This document shows positions 11,363 to 21,493 of a stretch of DNA of 64,000 bases, piece by piece; positions within the stretch are counted from its first letter, which is position 1; every line of letters begins with the position of its first letter. The translations under genes and the position numbers were made by a program. This DNA is from Amblyomma americanum (Eukaryota > Arthropoda > Arachnida > Ixodida > Ixodidae). Below the pieces are notes generated by a model. That model did not search any database. It saw only the letters and a program-made list of their open reading frames with translations, and was not told the DNA's origin. The stretch spans positions 143,308,121-143,372,120 of the forward strand of contig NC_135504.1 in assembly GCF_052857255.1 (NCBI RefSeq). The letters are read 5' to 3'.

Positions 11363-12593
11363 CTGAAAGAAAAAGTTTACACCTTTCTCTCGTGTGCTCT
11401 TCGACGACTTGTGAAATCGATGCACGTGAATCTTGCTAGATTCAATCTAAAACGATGTATCCCGTTGTTTTGAGCCGGAATACAAGTTTTCGCACAGTTC
11501 TGAGAGAAAAAGTTTACACATTTCTCTCGTCTACTCTTCGACGACTTGTAATATCGATGCTCGTGAATCTTGCTAGTTTCGATCTAAACCGATGTAACCC
11601 GTTGTTTTGAGCCGGAATACATGTTTTCGCGCAGTTCTGAGAGAAAAAGTTTACACCTTTCTCTCGTCTACTCTTCGACGACTTGTAAAATCGATGCTCT
11701 TGAATCTTGCTGGTTTCGATCTAAAACGATGTATCCCGTTGTTTTGAGACGGAATACAAGTTTTCGCGCAGTTCTGAGAGAAAAGTTTACACCTTTCTCT
11801 CGTCTACTCTTCGACGAATTGTAAAAACGACGCTCGTGAATCTTGCTAGTTTCAATCTAAAACAATGTATCCCGTTGTTTTGAGCCGGAATACAAGTTTT
11901 CGCGGAGTTCTGAGAGGAAAATTTGACACCTTTCTCTCGTCTACTCTTCGAAGACTTGTAAAAGCGATGCTCGTGAATCTTGCTAGTTACGATCTAAAAC
12001 GATGTAACCCGTTGTTTTCAGCCGAAATACAAGTTGTCGCGCAGTTCTGAGAGAAAAAGTTTACACCTTTCTCTCGTGTACTCTTCGACGACGTGTAAAA
12101 TCGATGCTCGTGAATCTTGCTAGTTTCGATCTAAAACAATGTATCCCGTTGTTTTGAGCCAGAATACAAGTTTTCGTGCAGTTCTGAGAGAAAAAGTTTA
12201 CACCTTTCTCTCGTCTACTCTTCGACGACTTGTAAAATCGATGCTCGTGAATCTTGCTAGTTTCGATCTAAAACAATGTATCCCGTTGTTTCGAGCCGGA
12301 ATACAAGTTTTCGCGCAGTTCTGAGAGAAAAAGTTTACACCTTTCTCTCGTCTACTCTTCGAGGACTTGTAAAATCAATGCTCGTGAATCTTGCTAGTTT
12401 CGATCTAAAACGATGTATCCCGTCGTTTTGAGCCGGAATACAAGTTTTCGCGCAGTTCTGAGAGAAAAAGTTTACACCTTTCTCTCGTCTACTCCTCGAC
12501 GACTTGTAAAATCGATGCTCGTGAATCATGCTAGTTTCGATCTAAACGATGTATCCCGTTGTTTTGAGCCGGAATACAAGTTTTCGCGCAGTT
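11363..12593 (+). repeat. 9-monomer HOR unit S-T-V-J-H-K-L-G-R, 1231 bp (copy 1)
   Basis: Starts are 11363, 11500, 11637, 11774, 11910, 12047, 12184, 12321 and 12458. J and R are 136 bp, giving 9x137-2 = 1231. Relative to the 11-mer S-T-V-J-H-K-L-G-P-Q-R, it lacks P and Q: the monomer at 12458 begins like P or G and ends like R, so it is a fusion. Shared private marks with the next unit are 'gagacgg', 'cgacgaattg', 'gacgctcg' and 'gttgtcgcgc'. Confidence 0.85.
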
Positions 12594-13688
12594 CTGAAAG
12601 AAAAAGTTTACACCTTTCTCTCGTGTGCTCTTCGACGACTTGTGAAATCGATGCACGTGAATCTTGCTAGATTCAATCTAAAACGATGTATCCCGTTGTT
12701 TTGAGCCGGAATACAAGTTTTCGCACAGTTCTGAGAGAAAAAGTTTACACATTTCTCTCGTCTACTCTTCGACGACTTGTAATATCGATGCTCGTGAATC
12801 TTGCTAGTTTCGATCTAAACCGATGTAACCCGTTGTTTTGAGCCGGAATACATGTTTTCGCGCAGTTCTGAGAGAAAAAGTTTACACCTTTCTCTCGTCT
12901 ACTCTTCGACGACTTGTAAAATCGATGCTCTTGAATCTTGCTGGTTTCGATCTAAAACGATGTATCCCGTTGTTTTGAGACGGAATACAAGTTTTCGCGC
13001 AGTTCTGAGAGAAAAGTTTACACCTTTCTCTCGTCTACTCTTCGACGAATTGTAAAAACGACGCTCGTGAATCTTGCTAGTTTCAATCTAAAACAATGTA
13101 TCCCGTTGTTTTGAGCCGGAATACAAGTTTTCGCGGAGTTCTGAGAGGAAAATTTGACACCTTTCTCTCGTCTACTCTTCGAAGACTTGTAAAATCGATG
13201 CTCGTGAATCTTGCTAGTTACGATCTAAAACGATGTATCCCGTTGTTTTCAGCCGAAATACAAGTTGTCGCGCAGTTCTGAGAGAAAAAGTTTACACCTT
13301 TCTCTCGTGTACTCTTCGACGACGTGTAAAATCGATGCTCGTGAATCTTGCTAGTTTCGATCTAAAACAATGTATCCCGTTGTTTTGAGCCAGAATACAA
13401 GTTTTCGTGCAGTTCTGAGAGAAAAAGTTTACACCTTTCTCTCGTCTACTCTTCGACGACTTGTAAAATCGATGCTCGTGAATCTTGCTAGTTTCGATCT
13501 AAAACAATGTATCCCGTTGTTTCGAGCCGGAATACAAGTTTTCGCGCAGTTCTGAGAGAAAAAGTTTACACCTTTCTCTCGTCTACTCTTCGAGGACTTG
13601 TAAAATCAATGCTCGTGAATCTTGCTAGTTTCGATCTAAAACGATGTATCCCGTCGTTTTGAGCCGGAATACAAGTTTTCGCGCAGTT
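12594..13688 (+). repeat. 9-monomer HOR unit, first 8 monomers (copy 2)
   Basis: S-T-V-J-H-K-L-G repeats the preceding unit at a 1231-bp offset, then continues with P at 13689 instead of the fused R. Differences noticed by eye are 'aaatcgatg' here versus 'aaagcgatg' near 11961 and 'gtatcccg' here versus 'gtaacccg' near 12003. Near identity points to a recent tandem duplication. Confidence 0.85.
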
Positions 13689-15468
13689 CTGAGAGAAAAA
13701 GTTTACACCTTTCTCCCGTCTACTATTCGACGACTTGTAAAATCAATGCTTGTGAATCTTGCTAGTTTCGACCTAAAACGATGTAACTTTTGTTTTGAGG
13801 CGGAATACAAGTTTTCGCGCAGTTCTGAGAGAAAAAGTTTACACCTTTCTCTCGTCTACTCTTCGACGACTCGTAAAATCGATGCTCATGAATTTTGCTA
13901 GTTTCGATCTAAAACGATGTTTCCCGTTGTTTTGAGCCGGAATACAAGTTTTCGCGCAGATCGGAGAGAAAACGTTTACACCTTTCTCTCGTCTACTCCT
14001 CGACGACTTGTAAAATCGATGCTCGTGAATCTTGCTAGTTTCGATCAAAAACGATGTATCCCGTCGTTTTGAGCCGGAATACAAGTTTTCGCGCAGTTCT
14101 GAGAGAAAAAGTTTAAAACCTTTCTCTCGTCTACTATTCGACGACTTGTAAAATCAATGCTTGTGAATCTTGCTAGTTTCGACCTAAAACGATGTAACCT
14201 TTTGTTTTGAGGCGGAATACAAGTTATCGCGCAGTTCTGAGAGAAAAAGTTTACACCTTTCTCTCGTCTACTCTTCGACGACTCGTAAAATCGATGCTCA
14301 TGAATTTTGCTAGTTTCGACCTAAAACGATGTATCCCGTTGATTTCAGCCGGAATACAAGTTTTCGCGCAGTTCTGAGAGAAAAAGTATACACCTTTCTC
14401 TCGTGTACTCTTCGACGACGTGTAAAATTGATGCTCGTGAATCTTGCTAGTTTCGATCTAAAACAATGTATCCCGTTGTTTTGAGCCGGAATACAAGTTT
14501 TCGCGCAGTTCTGAGAGAAAAAGTTTACACCGTTCTCTCGTCTACTCTTCGAGGACTTGTAAAATCGATGCTCGTGAATCTTGCTAGTTTCGATCTAAAA
14601 CGATGTATCCCGTCGTTTTGAGCCTGAATACAAGTTTTCGCGCAGTTCTGAGAGAAAAAGTTTACACCTTTCTCTCGTCTACTATTCGACGACTTGTAAA
14701 ATCAATGCTTGTGAATCTTGCTAGTTTCGACCTAAAACGATGTAACCTTTTGTTTTGAGCCGGAATACAAGTTTTCGCGCAGTTCTGAGAGAAAAAGTTT
14801 ACACCGTTCTCTCGTCTACTCTTCGACGACTCGTAAAATTGATGCTCATGAATTTTGCTAGTTTCGATCTAAAACGATATATCCCGTTGTATTGAGCCGG
14901 AATACAAGTTTTCGCGCAGATCGGAGAGAAAACGTTTACACCTTTCTCTCGTCTACTCCTCGTCGACTTGTAAAATCGATGCTCGTGAATCATGCTAGTT
15001 TCGATCTAAACGATGTATCCCGTTGTTTTGAGCCGGAATACAAGTTTTCGCGCAGTTCTGAAAGAAAAAAGTTTACACCTTTCTCTCGTGTCCTCTTCGA
15101 CAACTTGTGAAATCGATGCTCGTGAATCTTGCTAGTTACAATCTAAAACGATGTATCCCGTTGTTTTCAGCCGGAATACAAGTTTTCGCGCAGTTCTGAG
15201 AGAAAAAGTTTACACCTTTCTCTCGTGTACTCTTCGACGACGTGTAAAATCGATGCTCGTGAATCTTGCTAGTTTCGATCTAAAACAATGTATCCCGTTG
15301 TTTTGAGCCGGAATACAAGTTTTCGCGCAGATCGGAGAGGAAACGTTTACACCTTTCTCTCGTCTACTCCTCGACGACTTAAAAAATCGATGCTCGTGAA
15401 TCATGCTAGTTTCGATCTAAACGATGTATCCCGTTGTTTTGAGCCGGAATACAAGTTTTCGCGCAGTT
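13689..15468 (+). repeat. P-Q-R-P-Q'-K'-G-P-Q-R-X-K-R run
   Basis: Starts are 13689, 13825, 13962, 14099, 14237, 14374, 14511, 14648, 14785, 14922, 15058, 15196 and 15333. The R-P junction passes through 'gatcaaaaacg' and 'cccgtcg'. Q' carries 'gatttcagcc', and K' carries 'gtatacacc'. The run P-Q-R-P-Q' recurs at 20808-21493, and K'-G-P-Q-R-X-K recurs at 22727-23683. Confidence 0.7.
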
Positions 15469-16291
15469 CTGACAGAAAAAGTTTACACCTTTCTCTCGTG
15501 TGCTCTTCGACGACTTGTGAAATCGATGCACGTGAATCTTGCTAGATTCGATCTAAAACGATGTATCCCGTTGTTTTGAGCCGGAATACAAGTTTTCGCA
15601 CAGTTCTGAGAGAAAAAGTTTACACATTTCTCTCGTCTACTCTTCGACGACTTGTAATATCGATGCTCGTGAATCATGCTAGTTTCGATCTAAACCGTTG
15701 TAACCCGTTGTTTTGAGCCGGAATACATGTTTGCGCGCAGTTCTGAGAGAAAAAGTTTACACCTTTCTCTCGTCTACTCTTCGACGACTTGTAAAATCGA
15801 TGCTCTTGAATCTTGCTGGTTTCGATCTAAAACGATGTATCCCGTTGTTTTGAGCCGGAATACAAGTTTTCGCGCAGTTCTGAGAGAAAAGTTTACACCT
15901 TTCTCTCGTCTACTCTTCGACGACTTGTAAAAACGATGCTCGTGAATCTTGCTAGTTTCAATCTAAAACGATGTATCCCGTTGTTTTGAGCCGGAATACA
16001 AGTTTTCGCGGAGTTCTGAGAGGAAAATTTTACACCTTTCTCTCGTCTACTCTTCGAAGACTTGTAAAATCGATGCTCGTGAATCTTGCTAGTTACGATC
16101 TAAAACGATGTATCCCGTTGTTTTCAGCCGAAATACAAGTTTTCGCGCAGTTCTGAGAGAAAAAGTTTACACCTTTCTCTCGTGTACTCTTCGACGACGT
16201 GTAAAATCGATGCTCGTGAATCTTGCTAGTTTAGATCTAAAACAATGTATCCCGTTGTTTTGAGCCAGAATACAAGTTTTCGTGCAGTTCT

Positions 16292-16318
16292 GAGAGAAAA
16301 AGTTTACACCTTTCTCTC
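16292..16318. other. 8-bp perfect inverted repeat (dyad 1), shown in the reference monomer
   Basis: GAGAGAAA at monomer 3-10 is the exact reverse complement of TTTCTCTC at 22-29, separated by 11 nt containing 'gtttacacc'. It recurs in most monomers. The left arm carries one mismatch in classes S and a (GAAAGAAA), H (GAGAGGAA) and 2 (GAGGGAAA). The right arm carries one in class 3 (TTTCTATC) and class 5 (TTTCCCTC). These changes are not compensated inside the same monomer, so strict base-pairing constraint is not demonstrated. It could form a hairpin or be a dimeric protein site; both are inference. Confidence 0.85.
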
Positions 16319-16334
16319 GTCTACTCTTCGACGA
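16317..16334. other. 5-bp inverted repeat (dyad 2), overlapping dyad 1
   Basis: TCGTC (monomer 28-32) pairs with GACGA (41-45) across an 8-nt loop. It shares its first two bases with the right arm of dyad 1, so the two hairpins would exclude each other. Classes with 'gtgtactc' (K, 6, d) and 'cgaggac' (G) break one arm each. Confidence 0.6.
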
Positions 16335-16414
16335 CTTGTAAAATCGATGCTCGTGAATCTTGCTAGTTTCGATCTAAAACAATGTATCCCGTTGTTTTGA
16401 GCCGGAATACAAGT
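16334..16414. other. Long-range 7-bp inverted pair within the monomer
   Basis: ACTTGTA at monomer 45-51 is the reverse complement of TACAAGT at 119-125. The arms lie 67 bp apart inside one unit, and about 56 bp apart when taken across the junction to the next monomer. Class K (gacgtg), class 3 (cttcta) and classes T and V (acatgt) alter one arm. A seven-base match at this distance can arise by chance, so functional meaning is doubtful. Confidence 0.4.
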
Positions 16415-18206
16415 TTTCGCGCAGTTCTGAGAGAAAAAGTTTACACCTTTCTCTCGTCTACTCTTCGAGGACTTGTAAAATCAATGCTCGTGAATCTTGC
16501 TAGTTTCGATCTAAAACGATGTATCCCGTCGTTTTGAGCCGGAATACAAGTTTTCGCGCAGTTCTGAGAGAAAAAGTTTACACCTTTCTCTCGTCTACTA
16601 TTCGACGACTTGTAAAATCAATGCTTGTGAATCTTGCTAGTTTCGACCTAAAACGATGTAACCTTTTGTTTTGAGGCGGAATACCAGTTTTCGCGCAGTT
16701 CTGAGAGAAAAAGTTTACACCTTTCTCTCGTCTACTCTTCGACGACTCGTAAAATGGATGCTCATAAATTTTGCTAGTTTCGATCTAAAACGATGTATCC
16801 CGTTGTTTTGAGCCGGAATACAAGTTTTCGCGCAGATCGGAGAGAAAACGTTTACACCTTTCTCTCGTCTACTCCTCGACGACTTGTAAAATCGATGCTC
16901 GTGAATCTTGCTAGTTTCGATCAAAAACGATGTATCCCGTCGTTTTGAGCCGGAATACAAGTTTTCGCGCTGTTCTGAGCGAAAACGTTTACACCTTTCT
17001 CTCGTCTACTATTCGTCGACTTGTAAAATCAATGCTTGTGAATCTTGCTAGTTTCGACCTAAAACGATGTAACCTTTTGTTTTGAGGCGGAATACAAGTT
17101 TTCGCGCAGTTCTGAGAGAAAAAGTTTACACCTTCCTCTCGTCTACTCTTCGACGACTCGTAAAATCGATGCTCATGAATTTTGCTAGTTTCGACCTAAA
17201 ACGATGTATCCCGTTGATTTCAGCCGGAATACAAGTTTTCGCGCAGTTCTGAGAGAAAAAGTATACACCTTTCTCTCGTGTACTCTTCGACGACGAGTAA
17301 AATTGATGCTCGTGAATCTTGCTAGTTTCGATCTAAAACAATGTATCCCGTTGTTTTGAGCCGGAATACAAGTTTTCGTGCAGTTCTGAGAGAAAAAGTT
17401 TACACCTTTCTCTCGTCTACTCTTCGACGACTTGTAAAATCGATGCTCGTGAATCTTGCTAGTTTCGATCTAAAACAATGTATCCCGTTGTTTTGAGCCG
17501 GAATACAAGTTTTCGCGCAGTTCTGAGAGAAAAGTTTACACCTTTCTCTCGTCTACTCTTCGACGACTTGTAAAAACGATGCTCGTGAATCTTGCTAGTT
17601 TCAATCTAAAACGATGTATCCCGTTGTTTTGAGCCGGAATACAAGTTTTCGCGGAGTTCTGAGAGGAAAATTTGACACCTTTCTCTCGTCTACTCTTCGA
17701 AGACTTGTAAAATCGATGCTCGTGAATCTTGCTAGTTACGATCTAAAACGATGTATCCCGTTGTTTTCAGCCGAAATACAAGTTTTCGCGCAGTTCTGAG
17801 AGAAAAAGTTTACACCTTTCTCTCGTGTACTCTTCGACGACGTGTAAAATCGATGCTCGTGAATCTTGCTAGTTTCGATCTAAAACAATGTATCCCGTTG
17901 TTTTGAGCCAGAATACAAGTTTTCGTGCAGTTCTGAGAGAAAAAGTTTACACCTTTCTCTCGTCTACTCTTCGACGACTTGTAAAATCGATGCTCGTGAA
18001 TCTTGCTAGTTTCGATCTAAAACAATGTATCCCGTTGTTTTGAGCCGGAATACAAGTTTTCGCGCAGTTCTGAGAGAAAAAGTTTACACCTTTCTCTCGT
18101 CTACTCTTCGAGGACTTGTAAAATCAATGCTCGTGAATCTTGCTAGTTTCGATCTAAAACAATGTATCCCGTTGTTTTGAGCCAGAATACAAGTTTTCGT
18201 GCAGTT

Positions 18207-18480
18207 CTGAGAGAAAAAGTTTACACCTTTCTCTCGTCTACTCTTCGACGACTTGTAAAATCGATGCTCGTGAATCTTGCTAGTTTCGATCTAAAACAAT
18301 GTATCCCGTTGTTTTGAGCCGGAATACAAGTTTTCGCGCAGTTCTGAAAGAAAAAGTTTACACCTTTCTCTCGTGTGCTCTTCGACGACTTGTGAAATCG
18401 ATGCACGTGAATCTTGCTAGATTCGATCTAAAACGATGTATCCCGTTGTTTTGAGCCGGAATACAAGTTTTCGCACAGTT
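18207..18480 (+). repeat. L-S monomer pair
   Basis: Two monomers starting at 18207 (L) and 18344 (S, with 'ctgaaag', 'gtgtgctc' and 'atgcacg') connect the preceding block to the TXKL tetramers. Confidence 0.7.
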
Positions 18481-19028
18481 CTGAGAGAAAAAGTTTACAC
18501 ATTTCTCTCGTCTACTCTTCGACGACTTGTAATATCGATGCTCGTGAATCTTGCTAGTTTCGATCTAAACCGATGTAACCCGTTGTTTTGAGCCGGAATA
18601 CATGTTTTCGCGCAGTTCTGAGAGAAAAAATTTACACCTTTCTCTCGTGTGCTCTTCGACAACTTGTGAAATCGATGCTCGTGAATCTTGCTACTTACGA
18701 TCTAAAACGATGTATCCTGTTGTTTTCAGCCGGAATACAAGTTTTCGCGCAGTTCTGAGAGAAAAAGTTTACACCTTTCTCTCGTGTACTCTTCGACGAC
18801 GTGTAAAATCGATGCTCGTGAATCTTGCTAGTTTCGATCTAAAACAATGTATCCTGTTGTTTTGAGCCAGAATACAAGTTTTCGTGCAGTTGTGAGAGAA
18901 AAAGTTTACACCTTTCTCTCGTCTACTCTTCGACGACTTGTAAAATCGATGCTCGTGAATCTTGCTAGTTTCGATCTAAAACAATGTATCCCGTTGTTTT
19001 GAGCCGGAATACAAGTTTTCGCACAGTT
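18481..19028 (+). repeat. 4-monomer HOR unit T-X-K-L, 548 bp (copy 1)
   Basis: Starts are 18481, 18618, 18755 and 18892. X has 'gtgtgctcttcgacaac', 'ttgctacttacg' and 'tttcagcc'. The unit is exactly 4x137 bp and is followed directly by a second copy. Confidence 0.85.
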
Positions 19029-19576
19029 CTGAGAGAAAAAGTTTACACATTTCTCTCGTCTACTCTTCGACGACTTGTAATATCGATGCTCGTGAATCTT
19101 GCTAGTTTCGATCTAAACCGATGTAACCCGTTGTTTTGAGCCGGAATACATGTTTTCGCGCAGTTCTGAGAGAAAAAATTTACACCTTTCTCTCGTGTGC
19201 TCTTCGACAACTTGTGAAATCGATGCTCGTGAATCATACTACTTACGATCTAAAACGATGTATCCCGTTGTTTTCAGCCGGAATACAAGTTTTCGCGCAG
19301 TTCTGAGAGAAAAAGTTTACACCTTTCTCTCGTGTACTCTTCGACGACGTGTAAAATCGATGCTCGTGAATCTTGCTAGTTTCGATCTAAAACAATGTAT
19401 CCTGTTGTTTTGAGCCAGAATACAAGTTTTCGTGCAGTTCTGAGAGAAAAAGTTTACACCTTTCTCTCGTCTACTCTTCGACCACTTGTAAAATCGATGC
19501 TCGTGAATCTTGCTAGTTTCGATCTAAAACAATGTATCCCGTTGTTTTGAGCCGGAATACAAGTTTTCGCGCAGTT
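19029..19576 (+). repeat. 4-monomer HOR unit T-X-K-L, 548 bp (copy 2)
   Basis: Starts are 19029, 19166, 19303 and 19440. It repeats the preceding 548 bp with few changes, for example 'gaatcatactac' for 'gaatcttgctac' near 19231 and 'cgaccac' for 'cgacgac' near 19480. Confidence 0.85.
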
Positions 19577-20260
19577 CTGAGAGAAAAAGTTTACACCTTT
19601 CTCTCGTCTACTCTTCGAGGACTTGTAAAATCGATGCTCGTGAATCTTGCTAGTTTCGATCTAAAACGATGTATCCCGTCGTTTTGAGCCGGAATACAAG
19701 TTTTCGCGCAGTTCTGAGAGAAAAAGTTTACACCTTTCTCTCGTCTACTATTCGACGACTTGTAAAATCAATGCTTGTGAATCTTGCTAGTTTCGACCTA
19801 AAACGATGTAACCTTTTGTTTTGAGGCGGAATACAAGTTTTCGCGCAGTTCTGAAAGAAAAAGTTTACACCTTTCTCTCGTCTACTCTTCGACGACTCGT
19901 AAAATCGATGCTCATGAATTTTGCTAGTTTCGATCTAAAACGATATATCCCGTTGTTTTGAGCCGGAATACAAGTTTTCGCGCAGATCGGAGAGAAAACG
20001 TTTACACCTTTCTCTCGTCTACTCCTCGACGACTTGTAAAATCGATGCTCGTGAATCATGCTAGTTTTGATCTAAACGATGTATCCCGTTGTTTTGAGCC
20101 GGAATACAAGTTTTCGCGCAGTTCTGAAAGAAAAAGTTTACACCTTTCTCTCGTGTGCTCTTCGACGACTTGTGAAATCGATGCACGTGAATCTTGCTAG
20201 ATTCAATCTAAAACGATGTATCCCGTTGTTTTGAGCCGGAATACAAGTTTTCGCACAGTT
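19577..20260 (+). repeat. G-P-Q-R-S monomer run
   Basis: Starts are 19577, 19714, 19851, 19988 and 20124. This is canonical domain I order and closely resembles 10816-11499. Confidence 0.75.
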
Positions 20261-21493
20261 CTGAGAGAAAAAGTTTACACCTTTCTCTCGTCTACTCTTC
20301 GACGACTTGTAAAATGGATGCTCTTGAATCTTGCTGGTTTCGATCTAAAACGATGTATCCCGTTGTTTTGAGACGGAATACAAGTTTTCGCGCAGTTCTG
20401 AGAGAAAAGTTTACACCTTTCTCTCGTCTACTCTTCGACGACTTGTAAAAACGACGCTCGTGAATCTTGCTAGTTTCAATCTAAAACGATGTATCCCGTT
20501 GTTTTGAGCCGGAATACAAGTTTTCGCGGAGTTCTGAGAGGAAAATTTGACACCTTTCTCTCGTCTACTCTTCGACGACTTGTAAAATCGATGCTCGTGA
20601 ATCTTGCTAGTTTCGATCTAAAACAATGTATCCCGTTGTTTCGAGCCGGAATACAAGTTTTCGCGCAGTTCTGAGAGAAAAAGTTTACACCTTTCTCTCG
20701 TCTACTCTTCGAGGACTTGTAAAATCAATGCTCGTGAATCTTGCTAGTTTCGATCTAAAACGATGTATCCCGTCGTTTTGAGCCGGAATACAAGTTTTCG
20801 CGCAGTTCTGAGAGAAAAAGTTTACACCTTTCTCTCGTCTACTATTCGACGACTTGTAAAATCAATGCTTGTGAATCTTGCTAGTTTCGACCTAAAACGA
20901 TGTAACCTTTTGTTTTGAGGCAGAATACAAGTTTTCGCGCAGTTCTGAGAGAAAAAGTTTACACCTTTCTCTCGTCTACTCTTCGACGACTCGTAAAATC
21001 GATGCTCATGAATTTTGCTAGTTTCGATCTAAAACGATGTTTCCCGTTGTTTTGAGCCGGAATACAAGTTTTCGCGCAGATCGGAGAGAAAACGTTTACA
21101 CCTTTCTCTCGTCTACTCCTCGACGACTTGTAAAATCGATGCTCGCGAATCTTGCTAGTTTCGATCAAAAACGATGTATCCCGTCGTTTTGAGCCGGAAT
21201 ACAAGTTTTCGCGCAGTTCTGAGAGAAAAAGTTTAAAACCTTTCTCTCGTCTACTATTCGACGACTTGTAAAATCAATGCTTGTGAATCTTGCTAGTTTC
21301 GACCTAAAACGATGTAACCTTTTGTTTTGAGGCGGAATACAAGTTATCGCGCAGTTCTGAGAGAAAAAGTTTACACCTTTCTCTCGTCTACTCTTCGACG
21401 ACTCGTAAAATCGATGCTCATGAATTTTGCTAGTTTCGACCTAAAACGATGTATCCCGTTGATTTCAGCCGGAATACAAGTTTTCGCGCAGTT
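20261..21493 (+). repeat. 9-monomer HOR unit V-J-H-G-P-Q-R-P-Q', 1233 bp (copy 1)
   Basis: Starts are 20261 (T/V fusion), 20398, 20534 (H whose 3' end is L-like), 20671, 20808, 20945, 21082, 21219 and 21357. J is 136 bp and the second P is 138 bp ('gtttaaaacc'), so the total equals 9x137. The H-to-G junction omits K and L, an in-register deletion relative to the 11-mer. Confidence 0.85.

Larger units (their letters stand above)
16290..16426 (+). repeat. Reference monomer (class L), one base from the window consensus
   Basis: This 137-bp unit differs from the consensus I derived only at monomer base 92 (A instead of G, giving 'acaatg' for 'acgatg'). Landmarks in monomer coordinates are: an A5 tract at 8-12, ATCGAT at 54-59, GATC at 82-85, A4 at 87-90, T4 at 106-109, T4 at 125-128 and GCGC near 130-133. 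TCGA occurs three times (39-42, 55-58, 80-83). GATC occurs once per standard monomer, so Sau3AI-type cleavage should give a 137-bp ladder. Classes P and 5 ('gacc') and class 1 ('ggtc') lack that site. I use this unit as the coordinate frame for all class descriptions. Confidence 0.95.
15469..18206 (+). repeat. 20-monomer block containing the full 11-monomer cycle (copy 1)
   Basis: Order: S 15469, T 15606, V 15743, J 15880, H 16016, K 16153, L 16290, G 16427, P 16564, Q 16701, R 16838, then P 16975, Q' 17112, K' 17249, L 17386, J 17523, H 17659, K 17796, L 17933, G 18070. The first eleven monomers (15469-16974) are the most complete domain I HOR. Private marks 'aaccgttg' and 'catgtttgcg' in T-V and 'ctgagcg' in the second P recur at 23684-26283. 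Similarity stops inside the last G monomer, which here switches to a K-like 3' end. Confidence 0.8.

Noticed and set aside
16299..16310. Forkhead-type site in 'gtttacac'
   Set aside because: The reverse complement GTGTAAAC lacks the final base of the core RYAAAYA consensus, and such a short AT-rich match in a repeat has no independent support.
16370..16395. CENP-B box-like sequence around 'tttcgatctaaaacgatg'
   Set aside because: It has the TTCG half and the central A at the right spacing, but the required CGGG half is absent in either orientation, so it is not a credible CENP-B box.
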